A DNA stretch of 64,000 nt from Mycobacterium paraffinicum. GTDB taxonomy: Bacteria; Actinomycetota; Actinomycetes; Mycobacteriales; Mycobacteriaceae. Positions 32,985-41,353 of the stretch are shown here, piece by piece. The notes beneath the pieces were generated by a model. That model had not been told where the DNA came from. It saw only the letters and a list, made by a program, of their open reading frames with translations, and ran no database searches. The stretch lies in NCBI RefSeq assembly GCF_001907675.1, contig NZ_MPNT01000002.1, positions 186,001 through 250,000 on the forward strand. Direction: 5' to 3'. The position numbers and the translations under genes were made by a program. Each line of letters starts with the position of its first letter. Position 1 is the stretch's first letter.

Positions 32985-35393
32985 TCAGCCGTGAGCGGGC
33001 GGGTTGGACCGGCTTACGTCGTCGTCCTGCTGGTCGGGAGACCTTGCCCCGTCGGGGTCGGGCAGACTCGGCGGCGGGTAGGGCGGATACGGCGGGTAAG
33101 GGGGCTGCGCCTGACCATGCTGACCGGGGTGGGCCTGCTGGCCCGGGTGGCCTTGCTGACCCGGATAGCCCGGGTAGTGCCCCGCCGGCTGAGGCCAGTA
33201 CGGCTGCTGTGGGGCCTGCGGCGGCGGATACCAGTAATTCGGCTGCTGGTCCTGGGGCGGCCATCCCGGCGCGTGCCAGCCGGCCGGCGCACCGTAATCC
33301 GGCTGGGTGGGGGCGTGCGGCGCGCCCGGACGATGGCCGGATCCATGAGAGCCCTGAGAACCGTTGCCGCCGTTGTTGTTTCGGTCGGCGTCCGCTCCCG
33401 CGGCCGCAGCGGCCTGACTGGCCCGCGCGATGGCCGCCTTGAACGCCGGCTCGGGGACCGGCGGCGGCCACGGCTCGCCACGCTCCATCGCCAGCTCGCC
33501 GGGTGTCTTGATCGGCGGCTTGTCCGACGGGATGCGGCCACCGAAATCGTCGAACATGGTGAGCCGGGGCCGCTTTTCGACGTCGGCGAAGATGCCCTCC
33601 AGCTCGGCGCGGTGCAGCGTCTCCTTCTCCAGCAGCTCGCCGGCCAAGGTGTCGAGCACGTCGCGGTATTCGGTGAGGATCTCCCACGCCTCGGTGTGGG
33701 CCGCCTCGATCAGTTTGCGGACCTCGTCGTCGATGTCGCGGGCGACCTCGTGGGAGTAGTCGGCCTGCGTCCCCATGGTGCGGCCCAGGAAGGGGTCGCC
33801 GTGTTCGGTGCCGTACTTGACCGCGCCCAGCTTGGAACTCATCCCGAATTCGGTGACCATGGCGCGGGCCACCTTGGTGGCCTGCTCGATGTCGGACACC
33901 GCGCCCGTCGTCGGCTCCCGGAACACCAGTTCCTCGGCGGCACGCCCGCCCATCGCGAACACGAGTTGCGCGATCATCTCCGAGCGGGTCCGCAGGCCCT
34001 TGTCCTCCTCGGGCACCGCGACCGCGTGCCCGCCGGTACGCCCGCGCGCCAGGATGGTCACCTTGTAGATCGGCTCGATGTCCGGCATCGCCCAGGCGGC
34101 GAGGGTGTGCCCGCCCTCGTGGTAGGCGGTGATCTTCTTTTCCTGCTCGCTGATGATCCGGCCCTTGCGGCGCGGGCCGCCGATCACCCGGTCCACCGCC
34201 TCTTCGAGCGCGGCGCTGGTGATGACGGTGCCGTTCTCCCGGGCGGTCAGCAGCGCGGCCTCGTTGATGACGTTGGCCAGGTCGGCGCCGGTCATGCCGA
34301 CCGTGCGCTTGGCCAGCCCGTCGAGGTCGGCGTCCGGGGCGATGGGCTTGCCCTTGGAATGCACCTGCAGGACGGCCCGCCGGCCCGCCAGGTCGGGGTT
34401 GGACACCGGGATCTGCCGGTCGAAGCGGCCGGGCCGGAGCAGCGCCGGGTCCAGGATGTCGGGCCGGTTGGTGGCCGCGATGAGGATGACACCGGCGCGT
34501 GGGTCGAAGCCGTCCATTTCGACCAGCAGCTGGTTCAGCGTCTGCTCGCGTTCGTCGTGACCGCCGCCGAGGCCGGCGCCGCGCTGGCGGCCCACCGCGT
34601 CGATCTCGTCGACGAAGATGATGCACGGGTTGTTCTGCTTGGCCTGTTCGAACAGGTCGCGTACCCGCGATGCGCCGACACCGACGAACATCTCGACGAA
34701 GTCGGAGCCGGAGATGGTGAAGAACGGGACTCCGGCCTCACCGGCGACGGCGCGGGCCAGCAGCGTCTTACCCGTCCCCGGCGGGCCGTAGAGCAGCACG
34801 CCCTTGGGGATCTTGGCCCCCAGTGCCTGATAGCGGCCGGGGTTCTGCAGGAAGTCCTTGATCTCGTAGAGCTCTTCGACCGCCTCGTCGACGCCGGCGA
34901 CGTCGGCGAACGTGGTCTTGGGCATGTCCTTGTTGAGCAGCTTGGCTCGCGATTTGCCGAACCCGAAGCCCATTCGGGCCCCGCCCTGCATGCGGGAGAA
35001 CATCACGAACAGGCCCACCAGCAACAGCAGCGGCAACACGTAGACCAGCAGCTCGCCCAGGATGCTGCCCTGGTTGACGACCGTGCTGACCTTCGCATTC
35101 TTGGCGCTGAGCGCGTTGAACAGGTCGACCGCGTACCCGCTCGGGTATTTCGTGATGACCTTGTCGGAATTCTCGGTGTCGTTGTTGCCCTTCTTCAGGG
35201 TCAGCCGCAGCTGCTGCTCGCGGTCGTCGATCTGGGCGCTCTTGACGTTGTCGCCGTTGATCTGGGCCACCGCCACCGACGTGTCGACGGGCTTATAGCC
35301 GCGGGTGTCGTCGCTGAAATAGAAGAACGACCAACCGAGCAGCACCACGACGGCAATCGCCGTGATGGTGCGGATAACGTTTTTCCGGTTCAT
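32985..35393 (-). CDS. ftsH: membrane AAA+ zinc metalloprotease FtsH
   Basis: FtsH degrades misassembled membrane proteins and short-lived regulators. In the 802-residue protein, two membrane helices (about 8-26 and 113-132) flank an extracytoplasmic domain. An AAA domain follows (Walker A GPPGTGKT at 203-210, SRH region [18 protein letters not shown]), then the protease motif HEGGH. A tail of about 150 residues is rich in Pro, Gly, Gln and Tyr and longer than in M. tuberculosis (about 760 residues total). The ATG at 35393 is preferred over the adjacent TTG. Confidence 0.96.
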   Translation of the reverse strand: MNRKNVIRTITAIAVVVLLGWSFFYFSDDTRGYKPVDTSVAVAQINGDNVKSAQIDDREQQLRLTLKKGNNDTENSDKVITKYPSGYAVDLFNALSAKNAKVSTVVNQGSILGELLVYVLPLLLLVGLFVMFSRMQGGARMGFGFGKSRAKLLNKDMPKTTFADVAGVDEAVEELYEIKDFLQNPGRYQALGAKIPKGVLLYGPPGTGKTLLARAVAGEAGVPFFTISGSDFVEMFVGVGASRVRDLFEQAKQNNPCIIFVDEIDAVGRQRGAGLGGGHDEREQTLNQLLVEMDGFDPRAGVILIAATNRPDILDPALLRPGRFDRQIPVSNPDLAGRRAVLQVHSKGKPIAPDADLDGLAKRTVGMTGADLANVINEAALLTARENGTVITSAALEEAVDRVIGGPRRKGRIISEQEKKITAYHEGGHTLAAWAMPDIEPIYKVTILARGRTGGHAVAVPEEDKGLRTRSEMIAQLVFAMGGRAAEELVFREPTTGAVSDIEQATKVARAMVTEFGMSSKLGAVKYGTEHGDPFLGRTMGTQADYSHEVARDIDDEVRKLIEAAHTEAWEILTEYRDVLDTLAGELLEKETLHRAELEGIFADVEKRPRLTMFDDFGGRIPSDKPPIKTPGELAMERGEPWPPPVPEPAFKAAIARASQAAAAAGADADRNNNGGNGSQGSHGSGHRPGAPHAPTQPDYGAPAGWHAPGWPPQDQQPNYWYPPPQAPQQPYWPQPAGHYPGYPGQQGHPGQQAHPGQHGQAQPPYPPYPPYPPPSLPDPDGARSPDQQDDDVSRSNPPAHG

Positions 35394-35462
35394 CAATCAT
35401 CGGCCTTGCTGGCCAGGTCCTTCCCCGATATTCACGCAGCTGGAAAAGTCCAGGTTACCGCT

Positions 35463-35508
35463 CGTGGCGATCGCCAGCCCCGGCAGAGCCGGGGCGCAGC
35501 GGGTCGCC
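35463..35508 (+). repeat. 46-bp intergenic repeat, copy 1
   Basis: It starts CGTGGCGATCGCCAGC and ends GCAGCGGGTCGCC, with an internal hairpin CCCCGGC-AGA-GCCGGGG. It is identical to copy 2, 58 bases downstream, and shares both ends with the repeats at 39406-39525. Confidence 0.95.
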
Positions 35509-35520
35509 ACCGTTTTGCAC

Positions 35521-35566
35521 CGTGGCGATCGCCAGCCCCGGCAGAGCCGGGGCGCAGCGGGTCGCC
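35521..35566 (+). repeat. 46-bp intergenic repeat, copy 2
   Basis: It is an exact duplicate of the 46 bases at 35463-35508, separated by the 12-base spacer ACCGTTTTGCAC. The same hairpin-forming core is present. Confidence 0.95.
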
Positions 35567-35685
35567 GTCGATATAACGAGCAGGGGTTCCCGCTCGTCGC
35601 GCCTAGCGTCACGCCAGCGCGGCGGTCGGCTGCGGCGGTCACGCCAGCGTGACGCTCGGTGGCGATCACAGCCGTCGGGATCGCA

Positions 35686-36102
35686 TCACTCGTAATAGCG
35701 GGCCTCGATCACGTTGCCGTCCGGGTCGGCAAAGTAGAACGCCTGCGGCGCCCAGCCATGCGCCCCGAAGGTAGGGCCCAACCGCGCGCTGGTGTCCACC
35801 CCCTCCGCTCGCAGGCGGTCATCCAATGCGTCGTACTCCGACTTCGACAGCGCAAGGCAAACATGATTCACCGGGTGGCCGGCGCTGCCGTCCACCCGCG
35901 TCAGCGTCTCGGTGTCAGCGATATTGGCAATCGGCGACAGGTCGATGATCGAGTCCTCACACACCCGGACACTCGGGAACGGCGCGTCGCCCGCCTCGAA
36001 CTCGGCAAACCGGACCGGCGCCAACCCGACCACCCTTGCATAGAAATCCATCGACGCGCGCGGATTATTCGTCCAGACGACGACGTGATCGAGCCGCCTC
36101 AT
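35686..36102 (-). CDS. glyoxalase/VOC-family protein
   Basis: This 138-residue protein of the vicinal-oxygen-chelate fold may be a dioxygenase, lyase or resistance-type enzyme. Visible VOC features are MRRLDHVVVWTNNPRASMDFYARVVGL (a metal-ligand histidine region), HPVNHVCLALS, and the terminal PDGNVIEARYYE with the last metal glutamate. The ATG at 36102 follows GGTGGAGG closely. It is divergent from ephA across 131 bases. The substrate is unknown. Confidence 0.85.
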   Translation of the reverse strand: MRRLDHVVVWTNNPRASMDFYARVVGLAPVRFAEFEAGDAPFPSVRVCEDSIIDLSPIANIADTETLTRVDGSAGHPVNHVCLALSKSEYDALDDRLRAEGVDTSARLGPTFGAHGWAPQAFYFADPDGNVIEARYYE

Positions 36103-36233
36103 GTCGCCTCCACCTACTTCCAAGAAATCCGTGGGCTTCACGGCGATATCTACCAGGCGACCAAAGCCGTTGGAATGCTATTCGCAATCAGCGCGATTTC
36201 TTTTCAGCACCGGAGGGGGTGTGCTTTGGTGAC

Positions 36234-37205
36234 ATGGTGCCCAGATCAACCGAACGGTTAGTGGAAACCAACGGTGTACAGCTACGGGTGGTCGAGGCTG
36301 GAGAGCGCGGCGCGCCCGTGGTCATCTTGGCCCACGGCTTTCCCGAGTTGGCCTATTCGTGGCGCCACCAGATTCCCGTCCTCGCCGAGGCCGGCTACCA
36401 CGTGCTGGCGCCCGATCAGCGTGGCTACGGCGGCTCCTCTTGCCCCGAACCGATCGAGGCCTACGACATCCACCAGCTGACGGCCGACCTGGTCGGTCTG
36501 CTCGACGACGTCGGCGCCGAGCGCGCTGTCTGGGTCGGACACGACTGGGGCGCCGCCGTGGTCTGGAATGCGCCGCTGCTGCACCCGGATCGAGTCGCGG
36601 CCGTCGCTGCGCTCAGCGTGCCCGCGGTGCCCCGCTCGCACGCGGCACCGACTAAGGCGTGGCGCAAGATGTTCGGCCAGAACTTCTTTTACATCCTGTA
36701 CTTCCAGGAGCCGGGCGTCGCCGACGCGGAGCTCAACGGTGATCCGGCCCGCACCATGCGCAGGATGCTGGGCGGCCTGCGGACGTCGGGTGACCCGCTC
36801 GCCTCGTCGCGCATGGTGGCGCCCGGCACCGAGGGTTTCATCGACCGGCTTCCCGAACCCGACCACCTGCCCGATTGGCTGAGCCAGGGCGAGCTCGACC
36901 ACTACATCAGCGAGTTCTCCCGCACCGGGTTCACCGGTGGCCTGAACTGGTACCGCAACTTCGACCGCAACTGGGAGACCACGCCAGAGCTGGCCGACGC
37001 CAAGATCACTGTCCCCGCACTCTTTATCGGCGGGACCGCCGATCCGGTGCTGACGTTCACCCGCCCCGACCGCGCGTCGGAGTTGATCACCGGCCCCTAC
37101 CGCCAGGTGATGATCGACGACGCGGGGCACTGGCTGCAGCAGGAACGGCCGGACGAGGTGAACGCCGCCCTGCTGGACTTCCTCAACGGATTGGAGCTGC
37201 GATGA
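36234..37205 (+). CDS. ephA: epoxide hydrolase EphA
   Basis: This alpha/beta-hydrolase-fold epoxide hydrolase has 323 residues. Catalytic elements are HGFPE (oxyanion), the nucleophile aspartate in VGHDWGA, cap-domain tyrosines (NFFYILYFQEPG), and the final histidine in DDAGHWLQQERP. It closely parallels M. tuberculosis EphA (Rv3617). The ATG at 36234 (MVPRSTERLVETNG) was chosen by alignment. It overlaps the following monooxygenase by four bases. The substrate is unknown; detoxification or lipid-epoxide turnover is likely. Confidence 0.94.
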   Translation: MVPRSTERLVETNGVQLRVVEAGERGAPVVILAHGFPELAYSWRHQIPVLAEAGYHVLAPDQRGYGGSSCPEPIEAYDIHQLTADLVGLLDDVGAERAVWVGHDWGAAVVWNAPLLHPDRVAAVAALSVPAVPRSHAAPTKAWRKMFGQNFFYILYFQEPGVADAELNGDPARTMRRMLGGLRTSGDPLASSRMVAPGTEGFIDRLPEPDHLPDWLSQGELDHYISEFSRTGFTGGLNWYRNFDRNWETTPELADAKITVPALFIGGTADPVLTFTRPDRASELITGPYRQVMIDDAGHWLQQERPDEVNAALLDFLNGLELR

Positions 37206-38389
37206 CCGCCCCCCTCCGGTTCGGTGTCTTCATCACACCGTTCCACCCGATCGGCCAATCACCAACGGTGGCCTTGGAATACGACATGGAACGCGTCGTC
37301 GCGCTGGATCGGCTCGGCTTCGATGAGGCGTGGTTCGGCGAACACCACTCCGGCGGCTACGAACTGATCGCCTGCCCGGAGGTGTTCATCGCGGCCGCCG
37401 CGGAGCGGACGAAGCACATCCGGCTGGGCACCGGAGTGGTCTCGCTGCCCTACCACCATCCACTCATGGTGGCCGATCGGTGGGTGCTGCTCGACCACCT
37501 CACCCGCGGCCGGGTGATGTTCGGCACCGGCCCAGGCGCGCTGCCGTCGGACGCCTACATGATGGGCATCGACCCAGTCGATCAACGGCACATGATGCAG
37601 GAGTCGCTCGAGGCGATCCTCGCTCTGTTCCGGGCGGGCCCGTCGGAGCGGATCGACCGCCACACCGACTGGTTCACATTGCGCGATGCGCAACTGCACA
37701 TCCGGCCCTACACCTGGCCCTACCCGGAGATTTCCACGGCGGCAATGATTTCGCCGTCCGGACCACGACTGGCAGGCGCGTTGGGCACGTCATTGCTGTC
37801 GCTGTCCATGTCGGTGCCGGGCGGTTTCGCCGCCCTGGAAACCACCTGGGACGTGGTGCGCGAGCAGGCCGCCAAAGTCGGCCGCGACGAGCCGGACCGG
37901 GCCGACTGGCGTGTTCTCAGCATCATGCACATCGCGGACAGCCGCGAGAAGGCCATCGACGACTGCACTTACGGATTGCAGGATTTCGCCAATTACTTCG
38001 GCGCGGCCGGGTTCGTGCCGTTGGCCAACTCCGTCGAAGGTGCCCAGTCACCGCACGAGTTCGTCGAGGACTACGCAGCCAAGGGCAACTGCTGCATCGG
38101 CACCCCCGACGACGCCATCGCCCACATCGAAGACCTGCTCGAGCGCTCCGGCGGTTTCGGCACGTTGCTGATGCTGGGCCACGACTGGGCTTCCCCCGAT
38201 GCGACGTACCACTGTTATGACCTGATGGCGCGCAAGGTGATTCCCCATTTCAAGGGGCAGCTCGAAGCGTCACGCTCGTCGCACGACTGGGCCAAGGGCA
38301 ATCGCGATCAGTTGATCGGACGGGCCGGTGAGGCCGTGGTGAAGGCCATCACCGAACATGTCGACGAACAGAAGGCCGTGAAAAGCTGA
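37202..38389 (+). CDS. luciferase-like flavin-dependent monooxygenase (Rv3618-like)
   Basis: This 395-residue enzyme belongs to the bacterial luciferase-like superfamily, using reduced flavin (FMNH2 or possibly F420H2). The barrel motifs GFDEAWFGEHHSGGYE, RLGTGVVSLPYHHPLMVADR, and RVMFGTGPGALPSDAYMMG are typical. The ATG overlaps the ephA stop, and its own stop overlaps the dehydrogenase ATG (TGATG), so the three form one coupled operon. The substrate is unknown; oxidation followed by epoxide opening would be a coherent pathway. Confidence 0.9.
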   Translation: MTAPLRFGVFITPFHPIGQSPTVALEYDMERVVALDRLGFDEAWFGEHHSGGYELIACPEVFIAAAAERTKHIRLGTGVVSLPYHHPLMVADRWVLLDHLTRGRVMFGTGPGALPSDAYMMGIDPVDQRHMMQESLEAILALFRAGPSERIDRHTDWFTLRDAQLHIRPYTWPYPEISTAAMISPSGPRLAGALGTSLLSLSMSVPGGFAALETTWDVVREQAAKVGRDEPDRADWRVLSIMHIADSREKAIDDCTYGLQDFANYFGAAGFVPLANSVEGAQSPHEFVEDYAAKGNCCIGTPDDAIAHIEDLLERSGGFGTLLMLGHDWASPDATYHCYDLMARKVIPHFKGQLEASRSSHDWAKGNRDQLIGRAGEAVVKAITEHVDEQKAVKS

Positions 38390-39402
38390 TGCGCGCCGCG
38401 GTGTTGCGGAACGGCCGGATGGTCTGCCGGGACGATGTGCCGGATCCCGTGCCGCGGGCAGGGCAGGTGCTCGTCGGCGTGCGCGCGTGCGGGATCTGCG
38501 GCTCGGACTTGCATTTCGCCGCACACGGCGCGCAGGTGCTCGAGATGACCGATCGGGTGGCCGGCGGCCGGGGCGGCATGCACGTCGACCTCGACCACGA
38601 CATTTTCATGGGGCACGAGTTCAGCGCCGAGGTGCTCGAGGCAGGCCCCGACACCGAGACCCACCCGCCCGGGACGCTGGTCACCTCGCTGCCGGTGCTG
38701 CTGTCGGCCAAGGGTGCCGAGCCAATCGTGTACAGCAACAGCACAATCGGCGGCTACGCCGAACGCATGCTGCTGTCGGCGCCGCTGCTGCTGCCCGTCC
38801 CCAACGGACTGGACTTCAAACATGCCGCCCTGACCGAACCCATGGCGGTGGGCTTGCACGCCGTCAACAAGTCCAACGTCACCGCCGGTGAGACAGCCCT
38901 GGTCATCGGTTGCGGCCCGATCGGCATCGCGATCATCGCGGCCCTGCGCGCCCGTGGCGTGGAAAGCATTGTGGCATCGGACTTTTCGCCAAAACGGCGG
39001 GAACTGGCCACCGCCATGGGCGCCCATCAGGCGCTGGACGCGGCGCAGGGCTCGCCGTTCGACTCGGTCAAACCAGCCGTGGTGTTCGAGGCGGTCGGCG
39101 TGCCCGGGATCATCGACGACGTGTTGCTCCGGGCTCGGCCCGGCACTCGTCTGGTGGTCGCAGGGGTTTGCATGCAGCCAGACACCGTGCATCCGTTCTT
39201 CGCGATCGCCAAAGAGATCAACGTCCAGTTCGTGCTTGCCTACAGCCCTGAGGAGTTCACCGACTCGCTGCGCGCGCTGGCCGAAGGCGATATCGATGTC
39301 AGCCCGCTGATCACCGGGGAAGTCGGCCTGGACAGGGTCGGCGCGGCCTTCGACGACCTCGCCGACCCCGAGCGACACTGCAAGGTTCTGGTCACCCCTT
39401 AG
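38389..39402 (+). CDS. zinc-containing alcohol dehydrogenase-like protein
   Basis: This 337-residue medium-chain dehydrogenase/reductase has catalytic zinc ligands in CGICGSDLHF and GHEFSAE. The usual four-cysteine structural zinc lobe is replaced by a shorter segment. The Rossmann domain shows ETALVIGCGPIGIAIIAALRARG, and an acidic-free SDFSP after strand 2 suggests NADP(H) use. It is coupled to the monooxygenase. M. tuberculosis has no equivalent at this place (esxV follows Rv3618 directly), so it is an added gene. Confidence 0.88.
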   Translation: MRAAVLRNGRMVCRDDVPDPVPRAGQVLVGVRACGICGSDLHFAAHGAQVLEMTDRVAGGRGGMHVDLDHDIFMGHEFSAEVLEAGPDTETHPPGTLVTSLPVLLSAKGAEPIVYSNSTIGGYAERMLLSAPLLLPVPNGLDFKHAALTEPMAVGLHAVNKSNVTAGETALVIGCGPIGIAIIAALRARGVESIVASDFSPKRRELATAMGAHQALDAAQGSPFDSVKPAVVFEAVGVPGIIDDVLLRARPGTRLVVAGVCMQPDTVHPFFAIAKEINVQFVLAYSPEEFTDSLRALAEGDIDVSPLITGEVGLDRVGAAFDDLADPERHCKVLVTP

Positions 39403-39405
39403 GGC

Positions 39406-39525
39406 CACTAGACCCACGGTGGCGACCCGCCGCGCCCGGCCACGCCGCGCTTGCGATCGCCACTAGACCCACGGTGGCGACCCGCCGCGCCCGGCCACGC
39501 CGCGCTTGCGATCGCCACTAGACCC
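39406..39525 (-). repeat. 55-bp tandem repeat (2.2 copies) spanning the esxV stop
   Basis: Copies start at 39406 and 39461, and a partial one at 39516, each beginning CACTAGACCC. The partial copy contains the esxV stop, so each unit duplicates the last codons of esxV plus an intergenic element. The element, read on the minus strand, is GTGGCGATCGCAAGC ... CGGGTCGCCACCG. Its ends match the repeats at 35463-35566. Confidence 0.93.
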
Positions 39526-39802
39526 AGCTGGACCCGACGGCGCTGTCGGTGCCCGCCATGTTGCTGCCGGCAGTTTGCACGTTCTGCCCGTGAGCGTTGG
39601 CCTGCTCATAGATCACCTGGAAGTTGCGGCCAAGCTGGATGATGAACTCCTGGCACGCCGCCGACCCGGCGCCGCCCCAAAAGTCCCCGGCCGCAAGCAC
39701 ATCGCGCACGATGGCCTGGTGCTCGGCCTCCAGTGACGCGGCCTGCGCGCGAATGGTGGCGCCGTGGGCGTCGACATCGCCGAACTGGTAGTTGATTGTC
39801 AT
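39518..39802 (-). CDS. esxV: ESAT-6-like protein EsxV-type
   Basis: This WXG100-family protein of 94 residues is expected to be secreted by a type VII system as a dimer with its neighbour. The helical hairpin turn has W42-G-G44, and the sequence MTINYQFGDVDAHGA closely matches the M. tuberculosis Mtb9.9 family (EsxV and paralogues I, L, N, O). Gene order suggests EsxV. The final codon and stop lie inside a tandem repeat unit. Confidence 0.9.
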   Translation of the reverse strand: MTINYQFGDVDAHGATIRAQAASLEAEHQAIVRDVLAAGDFWGGAGSAACQEFIIQLGRNFQVIYEQANAHGQNVQTAGSNMAGTDSAVGSSWV

Positions 39803-39830
39803 CGTTGCTCGTCTCCTATTTGTTAGTGGG

Positions 39831-40127
39831 CTAGCTGCCCAGGATTTGCTGTGAAGCCTGCTCTTGCTGTTCGTAGTTGTTAGCGTCTCGAACCAGGCCG
39901 TCGCGCACGCCGTGCAGCATGTTGACGATGTTGCGGAACGCCTGATTGGTCTGGTCCATGGTGTCGTACGAGGCCGCCTGCGCCTGACCGCTCCACCCGG
40001 CGCCGGCGATGTTCATCGACGATGCCCACATCTTGCGTGCCTCGTCCTCCACCGTCTGGGCGTGCGTCTCGAAGCGGCCCGCCATCGCCCGCATTTCGTG
40101 CGGGTCGGTCATGAATCGTGCTGTCAT
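39831..40127 (-). CDS. esxW: CFP-10-like protein EsxW-type
   Basis: This is the 98-residue partner of the neighbouring EsxV-type protein. It has W45-S-G47 in the hairpin and the C-terminal secretion signal Y85-x3-E89 (NYEQQEQ), ending QQILGS like the QILSS family of M. tuberculosis. Partner and order fit Rv3620c. The strong ribosome site GAAGGAG precedes the ATG. A Zur-like dyad lies immediately upstream. Confidence 0.9.
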   Translation of the reverse strand: MTARFMTDPHEMRAMAGRFETHAQTVEDEARKMWASSMNIAGAGWSGQAQAASYDTMDQTNQAFRNIVNMLHGVRDGLVRDANNYEQQEQASQQILGS

Positions 40128-40140
40128 TGCATTTCTCCTT

Positions 40141-40155
40141 CGAAAATGATTGTGA
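40141..40155. promoter_or_regulatory. Zur-box-like dyad before esxW
   Basis: CGAAAATGATTGTGA matches 12 of 15 positions of the actinobacterial Zur consensus TGAAAATGATTTTCA. It lies 14 bases upstream of the esxW start, overlapping the likely leader, in the 77-base gap after the PPE gene. Zur represses some esx genes in mycobacteria; control here is inference. Confidence 0.35.
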
Positions 40156-40204
40156 ATACTGAACTTTGGTCTCTAGCGCGTCGAGGTATCCTCTCCCCCT
40201 TTCG

Positions 40205-41323
40205 TCATCCGACCAGCTGGGGCAATACGCTGACGCGAGCCGGCGCCGCAGCACCGAATCCGCGCACCTCCATGCCGCCCACTTGCCCCGCCGGAATACC
40301 GCGGGGAGCCAGCATCGGGGCGCCGGCGCTGCCCAAGGGCGTGCTGGCCGCCGGGGCGGCGGCCTCGGGCGTCGCCGCTTGCCAGCTCGGCGGCACCGAC
40401 AAACCTCCAACAGGAGCCGCCTGGCCCATCGCCGCCGACGGCATCAGCCGCGCGGGAGCGAGCATCTCCGGCGCGCGCAGGGACGGCGAGGCAGGAGCCA
40501 GGTGCTCCATTCCGGGCATTCCGACGCGCGAGACCACGCCGGGTCCGAGCATGGCGGTCGCAAGACCGGCGTTTGACGCCGTCAACCCACCCATTCCCGA
40601 TGTGGCCGTTCCGGCTCCCTGTCCTCCGAACGGCGTGCCGAGCAAGCCGGTGAAACTGCTGACGGCCGAAGGGAAGCTGCTCACCAACGACGACGCGGAA
40701 GAATTGAGTGCGGACGGCACTCCCATCGCCAACCCCTGCGCGGCGCCCTGCATGCTGGCCCCACCCGCCGCCACGGTGCTACCCGCCGCACCTCCGGGGT
40801 TGGTGGTCGGCGGGGCAACCGCCATCGGGGCCAGCATCGCCGCCGCGGCCGACGAGCCGGCGTAGGCGTACATGGCCGCCGCATCTTGGGCCCACATCTC
40901 GGCGTACTGCGCCTCAGTTGCCGCGATCGCCGCGGCGTTTATCCCCAGGAAGTTGGTCGCGACCAACATCATCAGTAACGAGCGGTTAGCGGCGATCATC
41001 GGCGGCGGCACAGTAGCCGCGAACGCCGCCTCATGAGCGACCGCGGCGGCCGTCGCCTGCATGCCGGCCTGCTCGGCCTGCGCGGCGGTCGCGTGCATCC
41101 AAGCCACGTAGGGCGCTGCGGCGGCCGCCATGGCCGCCGACGACGGGCCCTGCCAGCCGGCGTCGGTGAGGTTCAGGATCACCGACCCGTAGCTCGTCGC
41201 AGCCGCGCGCAGCTCCGCGGCCAGGCCCTCCCAGGCCATCGCCGCCGCGAGCATCGAACCTGGTCCCGGCCCCGCATACATCAGGCCCGAGTTGATCTCC
41301 GGAGGCATCGCACCGAAATCCAT
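40205..41323 (-). CDS. PPE-family protein, SVP subgroup
   Basis: This 372-residue PPE protein has PPE at residues 7-9, the WxG turn W57-Q-G59, and the helical PPE domain to about residue 175. A Gly/Ala/Ser linker follows, then the SVP signature GGLSVPPSW near residue 320 and a Pro/Ala-rich end. It pairs with the upstream PE gene (30-base gap) and precedes two esx genes, as in the PE-PPE-esx clusters of ESX systems. Position suggests equivalence to PPE65, but paralogues are similar, so no symbol is assigned. Confidence 0.88.
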   Translation of the reverse strand: MDFGAMPPEINSGLMYAGPGPGSMLAAAMAWEGLAAELRAAATSYGSVILNLTDAGWQGPSSAAMAAAAAPYVAWMHATAAQAEQAGMQATAAAVAHEAAFAATVPPPMIAANRSLLMMLVATNFLGINAAAIAATEAQYAEMWAQDAAAMYAYAGSSAAAAMLAPMAVAPPTTNPGGAAGSTVAAGGASMQGAAQGLAMGVPSALNSSASSLVSSFPSAVSSFTGLLGTPFGGQGAGTATSGMGGLTASNAGLATAMLGPGVVSRVGMPGMEHLAPASPSLRAPEMLAPARLMPSAAMGQAAPVGGLSVPPSWQAATPEAAAPAASTPLGSAGAPMLAPRGIPAGQVGGMEVRGFGAAAPARVSVLPQLVG

Positions 41324-41353
41324 GACTGCATTCCTCTCTTGTGGTCGTTTTCG

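Larger units (their letters stand above)
35394..35685. other. non-coding interval carrying intergenic repeats and hairpins
   Basis: This 292-base gap between ftsH and the glyoxalase-like gene has no credible gene. It holds the two 46-bp direct repeats, a degenerate third repeat start at about 35658-35690, and an inverted repeat AGCGTCACGC (35605-35614) / GCGTGACGCT (35647-35656). A local hairpin GTCACG-CCAG-CGTGAC (35638-35653) lies just past the glyoxalase stop and may end its transcription. In M. tuberculosis the espACD genes lie in this interval. Confidence 0.7.

Noticed and set aside
35463-35566. CRISPR array
   Set aside because: Only two repeats with a 12-base spacer, strong internal hairpins, and no cas genes anywhere in the window.
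32316-35576. A frame of more than 1000 codons antisense to folE/ftsH
   Set aside because: It is a low-complexity Arg/Leu/Val/Gly translation and a shadow of ftsH; no ribosome site or family resemblance.
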